Shown piece by piece: positions 1-7,986 of a stretch of DNA of 27,364 nucleotides. The notes beneath the pieces were generated by a model, which saw nothing but the letters and a program-made list of their open reading frames with translations, did not search any database and was not told where the DNA came from. How positions within the stretch are numbered: the stretch's first letter is position 1; the number at the start of each line of letters is the position of its first letter. The stretch spans positions 1-27,364 of the forward strand of contig CAMLEO010000066.1 of the NCBI GenBank assembly GCA_946478975.1, read 5' to 3'. The DNA is from an uncultured Steroidobacter sp. (GTDB lineage Bacteria > Pseudomonadota > Gammaproteobacteria > Steroidobacterales > Steroidobacteraceae). Both the position numbers and the translations under genes were made by a program.

Positions 1-1106
1 AAGCCGGCGTCGGCGACGAGCTGCTCGCCCACCTTGAGCGTCTGCGGATCCTCCACCGTGCCAACGATGTGGAAGCTGCGGCTGTTGTCCGCCAGCTTAA
101 GCGTGCCACCGATTCCCACGCCGAGTCGTTGCACCGCCGCCGGTGTGACTGCGACTTCGTCGGCCGAGGTGCCGTAGTTGCCGCCAGCTTTGAACTCGCC
201 GCCGTTGCCAAGACTGATGATGTGCGGACGCAGGTCGGGATACGAATACGCGGCGGACTGGCCCGCCGATGCTGAATGAGCGACCGCGGTTGCCGAGCTC
301 TTCTTCAACTCGATCGGCGCGCCGAGGCGTGCAACCCAAACATCGGTGCCGTTCTGCAGCCAGTCGTCATAACTGATGCAGGCGAAGCCTTCGTGGCCCC
401 ATTCTTCGCCCCAGGAGTTTTGGATCCAGAAGCCTTGCTTGTCATAGCCGACGATGGCGAAGGCGTGTGCGCCGAGCATCTCGGGCGAGAACTCGATCAA
501 ACCATTCTTGTCGGGCTCGGCCCAGCCTTGATGCACGTTCGAAGTTGCAAACAACACGCCGACTTCTGCGATTGCCGCATGCATCGCGACCAGATCTTTG
601 TGATTGACGCGATAGTAGGCGCCGAGTGGGCGACGCAATGCGTCGGCCGTGCGCGCATCGTTCAGGCCGCTGATCAGCTGGCCTTTGTTGCCCTTGCTGG
701 CCACCGACGGCCAGCATTCTTCGGAACACACGCCGTGTTTGTGCCAGCCCTTCATTGCTCCGCGTGCACTGGAGCCGCCGTAGTTTTCGCCGGGCCATTC
801 GTCGTAGCGCTTGGCCAGCTCATACAACATGCGCGGGCTGACGGGCGTGCAGTCGCTGACGACCTTGCGAGTCGTGAGCAGATAGTTCACGACGGTCGCG
901 AGCCCGTAGCCAGTGCAGGCACCTTCGGAACCTTGATTGAGGATGGGAATGCGAAACTCGCGATAGCGCTGCAGCTCGCGTTCGGTCGGCACTTCGATGA
1001 GTGTCGGCACATACATTTTGTCGCGGAAGTCCAGCGTGTCGCGACGAACATCGAATACTCGCTTGCGGGCGCGGCTGGACGCGGCGCGGGTGGTGCGCTT
1101 CTTCAT
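1..1106 (-). CDS. Papain-like C1 family cysteine peptidase (C-terminus beyond left edge)
   Basis: The reading frame starts at an ATG at 1106 and stays open through 368 codons to base 1, so the C-terminus is missing. The papain triad is visible: oxyanion Gln58 and nucleophile Cys64 in NQGSEGACTGYG, His214 in GAHAFAIVGYD, and Asn230 in WIQNSWGEEWG. The six-residue Gln-to-Cys spacing matches papain. The peptidase domain covers about residues 35-262. It is followed by at least 100 residues of unassigned sequence, so a second C-terminal domain is likely. The N-terminus is very basic with no hydrophobic signal segment or obvious propeptide, so the enzyme looks cytoplasmic or exported by a non-Sec route. 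It lies 37 bases after the helicase gene and may be co-transcribed with it. The family call is firm; substrate and start are less so, because no good ribosome site is visible. Confidence 0.88.
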   Translation of the reverse strand, partial: MKKRTTRAASSRARKRVFDVRRDTLDFRDKMYVPTLIEVPTERELQRYREFRIPILNQGSEGACTGYGLATVVNYLLTTRKVVSDCTPVSPRMLYELAKRYDEWPGENYGGSSARGAMKGWHKHGVCSEECWPSVASKGNKGQLISGLNDARTADALRRPLGAYYRVNHKDLVAMHAAIAEVGVLFATSNVHQGWAEPDKNGLIEFSPEMLGAHAFAIVGYDKQGFWIQNSWGEEWGHEGFACISYDDWLQNGTDVWVARLGAPIELKKSSATAVAHSASAGQSAAYSYPDLRPHIISLGNGGEFKAGGNYGTSADEVAVTPAAVQRLGVGIGGTLKLADNSRSFHIVGTVEDPQTLKVGEQLVADAG

Positions 1107-1143
1107 GATCGGACCGTGCGAAGTTTGTTATGGGAGTGGGAAG

Positions 1144-3288
1144 TCAGTCCCACATTGCGCGTAGCGCCGCTGCGGCGTCAATTCGTACTTTGGTCTCAGC
1201 CGCTTTGTGAGTTGCGGCGTGCGGCGTCATCGGCCAGGTGCGCTGCTCGAAACATTGCATCAATCGTTCGGTGAGGAAGCGGCTGCGAGCGCCGTAAACA
1301 TGCGCGTCGCCAGTGCGGCTTTGTTGAGTGATGTAGTAGCGCAGCGGCGCAACCAGGTGCAGATCGTGTTTGGCGCGCGTCATCGCGACGTACAGCAGCC
1401 GTCGTTCTTCTTCGATCAGATCGGGACGGCCGGTTGCATGCTCGTTGGGGAAGTTGCCGTCGGCGACATTGAGCACGTACACCGAGTCCCATTCCTGGCC
1501 CTTGGCCGAATGAATGGTGGAAAGAATCAGATAATCCTCATCGCGCGACGGATCGCCGGCGAGGTCGCTGCTGACCTGCGGCGGATCCAGCGTCAGCTCG
1601 GTGATGAATTGTTCTCGCGACGCATACTGGCTGGACAGGCGTTCCAGCTGTTCGACATCGCCCATGCGAACGCGGGCGGCGTCGTAGATGCGTTCGAGCT
1701 GCGGCTCGTACCATTTGCGAAGCCGGCCCAGCTGCCCGGCCCACTCGCGGGCATTCGACAAATCGTCGATCAGCTCCAGCAACCCGGTCCAATCTTTCTC
1801 GGCGGCGGAAGGCATTCGATACGACGCGAGCGTCGGCCATGCATAGCCGCTGGCTTCGAACACTTTGAGGCAGCGATCGGCCACGGCCGGCCCGACGCCG
1901 CTCAACAATTGCAGCACGCGAAAGCCCGCGATGCGATGTTTGGGATTGTCCGCCCAGCGCAGCAGCGCCAGCACATCTTTGACGTGCGCTGCTTCCAGGA
2001 ACTTCAGTCCGCCGTACTTGGCGTACGGAATGTTTCTTCGGATGAGCTCCAGCTCCAGCACGTCGCCATGATGTGAGTTCCGCATCAGCACCGCCTGCCG
2101 CCGCAGCAGCGTGCCTTGTTCGCGAGCCGCAAGGATCTGCTCGACGACATACAGCGACTGCGCCTTGTCATCCTGCACTGTCACGTAATAGGGACGGCGC
2201 GAGGAGCTGCGGCCGGAGCGCAGCTCCTTTTGATACTGCCGCGGGCTGTCGCTCATCAGTCCATTCGCTGCGTCCAGAATGGGCTGCACCGAGCGATAGT
2301 TGTGTTCGAGCTTGACGATCTCGGCGGCAGGCGAGAAGCGGCCTGGAAATTCCAGGATGTTCTCCACCGTCGCCGCACGGAACGAGTAGATCGCCTGCGC
2401 ATCGTCGCCGACCACGCAGACGCCTCTGCCATGCGGCTTCATCGCCATCACGATTTCCGCCTGCAGGGTGTTCGTGTCCTGGTACTCGTCGATCAGCACG
2501 TGCGCAAAGCGGGCGCCGATTTCTTCGGCGAGCTGCGGCTCGCGCACGAGCAGGTGCCAGTAGAGCAGCAGGTCGTCATAGTCGAGCAGCTGCTGCGAAT
2601 GTTTGGTTTCGACGTAACGGCGGAACAGCTGCGTCAAGTCATCAGCCCACTCGGCACACCACGGGAAGAAATCCTGCAGCGTCTTCGCAAGCGGCGCGCG
2701 GCTGTTGACCTTGTGAGAATAGATCGCGAGGCAAGTGTCCTTGCGCGGGAAGCGCTTCTCCTTTTTGGCGAAGCCCAGCTCCTGGCGCAGAACATCGAGC
2801 ACATCGGACGCATCACCTCGATCGAGCACCGAGAACGACGGTTCGAGCCCCACCACGTGCGCGTACTCGCGCAGCAAGCGGTTGCCGATCGAGTGAAATG
2901 TGCCGGACCACAGCAGTCGTGCGGCGTTGATGTGGATCGATCCCGAACGCTTGGAATGGCACAACGCCTGAGTCGCAATTCGCTCCGCCCGACGGAGCAT
3001 CTCCTGCGCGGCCCGACGAGTGAACGTCAGGAGCAAAATGCGCTCCGGCGGCACGCCTTCGAGCAGCAGGTGTGCGACTCGATGCGCCAGCGTATTCGTC
3101 TTGCCCGTGCCCGCCCCGGCAATGATGAGCAACGGCCCGGCGGTGAAGCCCGCATCGGAGTGCGATCCGTACAACGCCGCCCGCCGCTGCTCGCCATTCA
3201 GCGAATGCCCGAAAACCTCCGCACCTTCGGTGTCGGGTGCGGTCGGCTGATCGAGGTTTTCGGCGGCGGTGTCCATGCCGCGTATCAT
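1144..3288 (-). CDS. UvrD/Rep-family (SF1A) ATP-dependent DNA helicase
   Basis: A 714-residue protein with the full superfamily 1A motif set. Walker A AGAGTGKT is at 57-64, motif Ia LLTFTRRAA near 86, motif II DEYQD at 267-271, motif III GDDAQAIYSFRAA near 294, motif IV HNYRS at 329-333, motif V STIHSAKGQEWD near 589, and motif VI EEERRLLYVAMTRAKH at 625-640. These define a 3'-5' DNA translocase of the UvrD/Rep/PcrA group, acting in repair or replication-fork restart. It is close in size to Rep and UvrD but I cannot tell which orthologue it is, so no symbol is given. The start could be the ATG at 3288 or the one at 3276 (MDTAAEN). A TATATA sequence at 3300-3305 could be a -10 element, which would give a very short leader. 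It lies 31 bases after the S9 peptidase on the same strand. Confidence 0.93.
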   Translation of the reverse strand: MIRGMDTAAENLDQPTAPDTEGAEVFGHSLNGEQRRAALYGSHSDAGFTAGPLLIIAGAGTGKTNTLAHRVAHLLLEGVPPERILLLTFTRRAAQEMLRRAERIATQALCHSKRSGSIHINAARLLWSGTFHSIGNRLLREYAHVVGLEPSFSVLDRGDASDVLDVLRQELGFAKKEKRFPRKDTCLAIYSHKVNSRAPLAKTLQDFFPWCAEWADDLTQLFRRYVETKHSQQLLDYDDLLLYWHLLVREPQLAEEIGARFAHVLIDEYQDTNTLQAEIVMAMKPHGRGVCVVGDDAQAIYSFRAATVENILEFPGRFSPAAEIVKLEHNYRSVQPILDAANGLMSDSPRQYQKELRSGRSSSRRPYYVTVQDDKAQSLYVVEQILAAREQGTLLRRQAVLMRNSHHGDVLELELIRRNIPYAKYGGLKFLEAAHVKDVLALLRWADNPKHRIAGFRVLQLLSGVGPAVADRCLKVFEASGYAWPTLASYRMPSAAEKDWTGLLELIDDLSNAREWAGQLGRLRKWYEPQLERIYDAARVRMGDVEQLERLSSQYASREQFITELTLDPPQVSSDLAGDPSRDEDYLILSTIHSAKGQEWDSVYVLNVADGNFPNEHATGRPDLIEEERRLLYVAMTRAKHDLHLVAPLRYYITQQSRTGDAHVYGARSRFLTERLMQCFEQRTWPMTPHAATHKAAETKVRIDAAAALRAMWD

Positions 3289-3319
3289 GGCCGAAAACTG
3301 TATATAACGACAGAGCCCC

Positions 3320-5362
3320 TTACAGCGACTTCACCGGCCGCGGCGAGTTGTCCAAGTACTTGCCGTGCCAATCCAAGTACCGCTGCATGCGATCCACCAA
3401 ATACGACGGCTTGTCCAAGCCATGATGCTGACCCGGATAAATCACCAGCTGCGTCGGCACGCGCAGGCTGCGGAGCGCCTGATACATCTGCTCAGAATTC
3501 AACAGCGGCACATTGAAATCCTGGTCGCCACACATGAACAGCGTCGGCGTCTTGATCCGATCTGCGTGCAGGAACGCGTAGGAGTTGTGCAGGTACGTGT
3601 CCAAATCCTTCCAGGGCACACCCAGTTCCATTTCATACTCTCGGATATACATATCGGTGCCGTAGCCCGCGAGCACGTTCGAAATACCCGCGCCGCTGCT
3701 GGCCGACTTGAATCGCGTGTCTTTCGCGATCACCGCATTGGTGAGAATGCCGCCGTAGCTCCAACCGCCGACGCCGAGGCGATTCGGATCGGCGATTCCT
3801 TGCTGGACGACGTAATCGACCGCCGCCAGTACATCTTCCGTGTCCTTGCCGCCCCAATCTTTGTAAATCGCCGTCGAGAACGCCTCACCTCGGCCCGAGC
3901 TGCCTCGTGGGTTGGCAGCGACCACGACATAGCCATGTGCGGCGAAAATCTGCCACGGCGTGGTGAATGAGTTCGCGTACTGCGACACCGGCCCGCCATG
4001 AATCCACAGCAGCGTCGGATAGCGCTGGCCGGCCACATAGCCCGGCGGCTTCACCACGAAGCCGCTGATCCTGGTCCCATCCTTGGATGCAAACGAAATC
4101 GGCTCGGTGGACGCGAGCTTCACACTGCCCAGCCATTCGTCGTTCTGATGTGACAACTGGCGCAGCTGTTTGCCTTCCACCGCAAACACTTCGTCCGGCA
4201 ATTTCACATTGCTGTCGAGCAAAGCGATGCGGCCTTTCGCGCTCACGTCGTAATCGAGTGACTCGCGCTGACCATCGACGATGCGTTCGACTTTGCCGGT
4301 CGCCACGGTGATCTTCGCGAGCACCTGGTTCAGGTCGTCTTCGAGCATGAAATAAATTGCGCGGCCGTCGGCCGACCACTGCGGATCCGTCACGTTCCGA
4401 TCCAGCGCCTTGGTCACGAGCCGCGCCTCACCACCCGCGGAGGAAACAATCGCGACGTTGTGAACCGAGTAATAAATCAGCTTTGGATCGCCCGCGGTGA
4501 TGTACGCGATCTCGCGGCCGTCCGGCTTCCACGTCGGCGGGCTCATCCACGACGAATCGCCCGCGTCGCCCTGAAATTTCGTGATCAGCTTTGCCGTTGC
4601 ACCCGCGTGCGGCTCGACGGTGTACAGGCCGAATTCGTTGTTACGATCCGGATCTTCGCCGCGGTTGCTATAGAACGCGATGCGAGTGCCGTCGGGTGAC
4701 CAGCTCGGCATGCTCTCGTCGAAGCGGCCGGGGGTGACGAGCTGAGCCTGCCGAGTCGCAACGTCGAAAACATACAGGTGCTGGCGCCGCGAGCTCATGT
4801 AGCCGGTGCCATCTTCCTTGAAGTAATAACGTTCGATGATGATAGGTGGCGGCGTCTTGTCCTTGTCGGCAGGCTTCACCTTGCGCGGATCTTCGTCGGC
4901 CACGATCAACGCGAGCTGCTTGCCGTTCGGCGACCACGTGAAGTCGATGACGTCGCCGTTGAAGCCGGTGAGCGGCTTCGCTTCGCCGCCCTGGCGATCC
5001 AGCAGCCACACCTGCTGCGGCGGATCGTCTTCACCTCGCGCCGTGAGGAAGCCGAGGTACTTGCCGTCCGGACTCCATCGCGGCGAGCCTTCGCTGAGCG
5101 TCGAATTGGTGAGCTGAATGCTTTGTTTGCCGTCCCAGCTCGACATCCACAGATGGGAATGGAACTTGTCCTTCACCGGATCCGCCGTGCGGACCACGTA
5201 CGCGACCCATTGCCCGTCGGGCGACAAGCGCGGGTCGCTCACCTCGCGCACGGCGATGATGTCATCGACTCCCAGCAGGCGGCTGGCTGCAGCGGCGGCA
5301 GGTTCAAGGAATCCAAGCGCGATCGAACCGACGATCCAGGCGCGGACGGTAGCTTTCAACAT
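3320..5362 (-). CDS. Secreted S9 family serine peptidase (prolyl oligopeptidase / acylaminoacyl-peptidase type)
   Basis: From the ATG at 5362 this encodes 680 residues. An N-terminal signal peptide (residues 1 to about 25, ending in an Ala-rich stretch) precedes a beta-propeller with recurring SPDG/SPNG blade motifs (about 45-340). A C-terminal alpha/beta hydrolase follows. Catalytic Ser535 sits in GGWSYGG, Asp615 in CGDQDFNVP and His647 in GQHHGLD, the order expected for family S9. HGGP near 455-458 is the usual oxyanion-side motif. It should cleave short peptides in the periplasm. The frame can be extended to a GTG at 5422, but that would bury the signal peptide, so the ATG is preferred. 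It sits between the hybrid kinase and the helicase, all on one strand. S9 subfamily (dipeptidyl versus acylaminoacyl) is not resolved. Confidence 0.93.
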   Translation of the reverse strand: MLKATVRAWIVGSIALGFLEPAAAAASRLLGVDDIIAVREVSDPRLSPDGQWVAYVVRTADPVKDKFHSHLWMSSWDGKQSIQLTNSTLSEGSPRWSPDGKYLGFLTARGEDDPPQQVWLLDRQGGEAKPLTGFNGDVIDFTWSPNGKQLALIVADEDPRKVKPADKDKTPPPIIIERYYFKEDGTGYMSSRRQHLYVFDVATRQAQLVTPGRFDESMPSWSPDGTRIAFYSNRGEDPDRNNEFGLYTVEPHAGATAKLITKFQGDAGDSSWMSPPTWKPDGREIAYITAGDPKLIYYSVHNVAIVSSAGGEARLVTKALDRNVTDPQWSADGRAIYFMLEDDLNQVLAKITVATGKVERIVDGQRESLDYDVSAKGRIALLDSNVKLPDEVFAVEGKQLRQLSHQNDEWLGSVKLASTEPISFASKDGTRISGFVVKPPGYVAGQRYPTLLWIHGGPVSQYANSFTTPWQIFAAHGYVVVAANPRGSSGRGEAFSTAIYKDWGGKDTEDVLAAVDYVVQQGIADPNRLGVGGWSYGGILTNAVIAKDTRFKSASSGAGISNVLAGYGTDMYIREYEMELGVPWKDLDTYLHNSYAFLHADRIKTPTLFMCGDQDFNVPLLNSEQMYQALRSLRVPTQLVIYPGQHHGLDKPSYLVDRMQRYLDWHGKYLDNSPRPVKSL

Positions 5363-5407
5363 GAGCAAGGGCACTCGTAACGGGCTGCGAAAACCGTAGC
5401 ACGACCC

Positions 5408-5429
5408 ACGGCCGGCGACCACCGGCCGT
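5408..5429. terminator. Perfect 8-bp inverted repeat between hybrid kinase and S9 peptidase genes
   Basis: ACGGCCGG and CCGGCCGT are separated by a six-base loop and lie 21 bases beyond the stop of the hybrid kinase on the minus strand. The stem is strong, but neither strand has a T-run after it, so it is not a textbook intrinsic terminator. It may be a transcription-pausing or mRNA-stabilising hairpin separating the kinase from the peptidase gene. Confidence 0.4.
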
Positions 5430-5449
5430 AGTCGAACGATTATTCGTCA

Positions 5450-7285
5450 CTAGGATTGCTCGCGCGCGATCGCTCGACGCACTTCGGCGAGCAGCACCGG
5501 AATCGCGAACGGCTTCTGCAGGAAACCTGCGACGGGCCCCGAGCTCGGCGATCGTTCCAGATCGGTGTAACCCGACATCAGCAGCACCGGCAGGCCCGGC
5601 TGAACTCGCGCGATCTCGGCAGCAAGATCTTCCCCTCGCATGCCAGGCATCGCCGAATCGGTGAGCACCAGGTCGAACGGCTTGGACGAGGCGAGCACCT
5701 GCAAGGCTGATTCAGCATTGCAGGCAGTTACAACTTCATAGCCCGCGCGCTGAAGCAGACGAGCTGTCACCTCACGAACGTGCGCTTCATCCTCGACGAC
5801 CAGCACGCGGCCACTTTGAACTGGCTCGATGCTCGCTGCAGGTTCGACGGCGACGTCTTCTTCGGGCGGGGCCAGCGGCAACCGAACGGTAACTGTCGTT
5901 CCCTGTCTCGGCACAGATGCGATCTCGATGGCGCCGGAATGCTGGCGAACGATGCCGTACACCGTCGCAAGCCCGAGCCCCGTTCCGCGTCCCGGCTCTT
6001 TGGTTGTGAAAAAGGGCTCGAACACGCGTGCCTGAACCTCTGGCGTCATGCCGAGGCCGGTGTCTCGCACTTCTAGAATCGCCGAGTGCGCAGTGTCCAC
6101 GGAGGATCCCATTCGAACGTCAATGTGCAGAGTGCCGCCAGAGGACATCGCATCTCGCGCATTGACGGTGAGATTCAAGATCACTTGCTCGATCTGACTG
6201 CGATCCACGAGCACATTGATCGATGTGCTGCCTTGTTCTGGCGAGACACTCAGCGCGATGTTTGCAGGCAGCAAGGCGCGTAGCATGCGACTGAGCTCAT
6301 GCACAGCTTCGACGAGATTCAGTCGTTTCGCTGCCGGCACCTGATGTCTGCTGAATGCGAGCAGCTGACGTGTGATGCGAGTTGCGCGCTCGGCGGCCTT
6401 GCGAATCTCCGCCACATCCTTGCGTCGTGGATCATCGTCACCCAGATCCTCGTGCAGCAGCTGCGCAAAGCCGTCGATCGCCGCCAGCACATTGTTGAAA
6501 TCATGCGCGACGCCGCCGGCGAGCTGGCCGAGCGCTTCGAGCTTTTGCGACTGGCGCAGCTGAGATTCCAGCGCCGTTTCTTTGGTGACATCGATGCCGA
6601 CGCCGACGATGCCGACGATCTCATCGTCCTGATCGCGCAACGGCCGGACTCGCGATTCGAGCGTGATTCCTTTCCAGGTCGCGCGATACTGACCGGGCAT
6701 GCCGCGCAGAACCCGTCGATGCATTTCCATCGACAGCTCGGTGTCCTCGGCGTTGCAGCCCATTTGGGTGATTTCCAGTTGTGACTTGCCGACCAGCCGG
6801 TCGCGATCCAGCGCTTTCAGCATCGGCCGGCCGCCCTCGATCCGGCGGACGATCAGGTCGCGATCGATCACCCACAGGAATGCCGGTATCTGATCGACCA
6901 GCTGCTGGAGATATTCGTCGTGCGACGCTCGCTCCGCCTCGGCGCGCTTGCGTGCAGTGACATCGGCGATGATTGTGAGCAAACCGTCGGAGGACGGGTG
7001 CAACGAGACTTCATGCCAGCGGTCGCCTTCCTCATCGTGCAACGTAGCGCGTGCCGGTGTTTGATTCGAGAATGCGGTGAGCGCTTCGCGCTGGAATTTC
7101 GCAGCGAGCGCTGAAGGAAACTCCGAGTGCAGACTTCGTCCAGCGAGCTCTTCCGGCATGAGGCCGAACACAGCGGCGCCGGATCTGTTGGCGTACACGC
7201 AATCCAGACGCTTGTCGAACAGCACGCAGCCGTCGTGCATCCAATCCAGAAGCTGCTCGGCCTGCCAGTGCGTTCGATTGGACAT
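5450..7285 (-). CDS. PAS-PAS hybrid sensor histidine kinase with C-terminal receiver
   Basis: From the ATG at 7285 (MSNRTHWQAEQ) this gives 611 residues. Two PAS-type sensor domains occupy about residues 8-112 and 122-236. A HisKA domain follows with phospho-acceptor His261 in GGVAHDFNN, then a HATPase domain with an N-box (NLTVNARDAM near 371-380), DTGLGM near 408 and GRGTGLGLATVYG near 432. The receiver domain begins near residue 493 (VLVVEDEAHVRE), with acceptor Asp543 in LTDSAMPG and conserved Lys591 in LQKPF. No membrane helix is visible, so it is a soluble sensor. The longer frame to 7411 would overlap the divergent response regulator; the 7285 start leaves a 52-base gap and has a GGGG tract upstream. 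The signal is unknown. It probably exchanges phosphate with the receiver protein encoded divergently next door. Confidence 0.93.
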   Translation of the reverse strand: MSNRTHWQAEQLLDWMHDGCVLFDKRLDCVYANRSGAAVFGLMPEELAGRSLHSEFPSALAAKFQREALTAFSNQTPARATLHDEEGDRWHEVSLHPSSDGLLTIIADVTARKRAEAERASHDEYLQQLVDQIPAFLWVIDRDLIVRRIEGGRPMLKALDRDRLVGKSQLEITQMGCNAEDTELSMEMHRRVLRGMPGQYRATWKGITLESRVRPLRDQDDEIVGIVGVGIDVTKETALESQLRQSQKLEALGQLAGGVAHDFNNVLAAIDGFAQLLHEDLGDDDPRRKDVAEIRKAAERATRITRQLLAFSRHQVPAAKRLNLVEAVHELSRMLRALLPANIALSVSPEQGSTSINVLVDRSQIEQVILNLTVNARDAMSSGGTLHIDVRMGSSVDTAHSAILEVRDTGLGMTPEVQARVFEPFFTTKEPGRGTGLGLATVYGIVRQHSGAIEIASVPRQGTTVTVRLPLAPPEEDVAVEPAASIEPVQSGRVLVVEDEAHVREVTARLLQRAGYEVVTACNAESALQVLASSKPFDLVLTDSAMPGMRGEDLAAEIARVQPGLPVLLMSGYTDLERSPSSGPVAGFLQKPFAIPVLLAEVRRAIAREQS

Positions 7286-7337
7286 ATCAACGAGCCCCAC
7301 CGTAGCATGCAACGCGTCGTCGCGGCCGAAAGTTCTC

Positions 7338-7706
7338 ATGTCGCAACGCGTAATGTATATCGACGATGAAGCGGCCCTGGTGCAAGTGTTCACTCGCATG
7401 CTCCAGCGCATGGGCTATGCGGTCGAAGGGTTCACTCACGCCGAGCAGGCCATCGTCGCCTTTCAGGCCGAATCGGCAAGCATCGACCTGGTGGTGACCG
7501 ACTTCAGCATGCCCGGCATGTCGGGCCTCGATCTCGCGCGTGAGCTGCTCGCGATTCGACCCGATATTCGCATCGTACTCATCAGCGGTTATCTCGATGA
7601 CGGGCTGGTCGAGAGCGCGCGCGAGGCCGGCATCGGGCAGGTCCTTTACAAAGCAAACACGGTCAAGGAGCTGTGCGAATCGGTGCACCGGCTGCTGCAA
7701 ACGTAG
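7338..7706 (+). CDS. Stand-alone receiver-domain response regulator
   Basis: A 122-residue protein consisting of one receiver domain. The acidic pair is in YIDDEAA (Asp9-Asp10), the phospho-acceptor is Asp55 in VVTDFSMPGMSG, the conserved Ser/Thr position is in LISGY (Ser83), and Lys105 is in LYKANT. There is no DNA-binding or enzymatic output domain, so it works by protein-protein contact, like CheY or a phosphorelay intermediate. The ATG at 7338 has a GAAAG ribosome-site-like sequence five bases upstream; a longer frame from 7077 runs into the opposite-strand kinase and is rejected. It diverges from the hybrid kinase gene across 52 bases, the arrangement of a cognate pair. Confidence 0.9.
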   Translation: MSQRVMYIDDEAALVQVFTRMLQRMGYAVEGFTHAEQAIVAFQAESASIDLVVTDFSMPGMSGLDLARELLAIRPDIRIVLISGYLDDGLVESAREAGIGQVLYKANTVKELCESVHRLLQT

Positions 7707-7756
7707 GGAATCTTCCAGCCGAAACTGGCGATGGACGAGCTGTCGGAACCAAGCCC

Positions 7757-7781
7757 GGAACCAACACTAGGGCTGAACGTT
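7757..7781 (+). promoter_or_regulatory. Candidate ECF sigma-factor promoter (GGAAC-N16-CGTT)
   Basis: GGAAC at 7757-7761 is followed after exactly 16 bases by CGTT at 7778-7781. This matches the -35/-10 pattern described for EcfG-type general-stress sigma factors, best known from Alphaproteobacteria. Predicted transcription would begin near 7788, ahead of a GAGG ribosome site near 7804 and the ATG at 7816, which fits well. The match is exact but short, and the use of this pattern in this lineage is not established. Confidence 0.38.
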
Positions 7782-7815
7782 TCCTCACGGCAGTCGGTTG
7801 GACGAGGATGCGACG

Positions 7816-7983
7816 ATGAAGCCGTTGGTGTGGCTCGGAATTGCCTTGATCGTGGCCTGGGGCGTGCTCTGGCTCGGCGTGAAGATGGCGGTGTTCGCAG
7901 TCCATCTGCTGCTGCTCATCGGGCTCGCACTGATCGTGTGGGGCCTGTTGCATCGGGGTCATGCGAGCGGCCCGGCGCCATAA
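7816..7983 (+). CDS. Small two-helix membrane protein (DUF5670/lmo0937-like)
   Basis: A 55-residue protein that is almost entirely hydrophobic. Two predicted membrane helices lie at about residues 3-22 and 26-46, with a short His/Arg-containing tail. Size and pattern resemble the tiny lmo0937-type (DUF5670) membrane proteins, often stress-induced; that resemblance is by eye. The ATG at 7816 has a GAGG ribosome site about eight bases upstream, so it is preferred to the TTG at 7798. Its stop is followed three bases later by the topoisomerase start, so the two are almost certainly co-transcribed. Confidence 0.75.
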   Translation: MKPLVWLGIALIVAWGVLWLGVKMAVFAVHLLLLIGLALIVWGLLHRGHASGPAP

Positions 7984-7986
7984 CCG

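Noticed and set aside
2116..3516. 466-codon plus-strand open frame opposite the helicase
   Set aside because: Antisense shadow of a certain helicase gene in GC-rich DNA; the translation is low-complexity and shows no family motif.
5363..5422. GTG start at 5422 for the S9 peptidase
   Set aside because: It would add 20 residues before a clean signal peptide that begins at the ATG at 5362.
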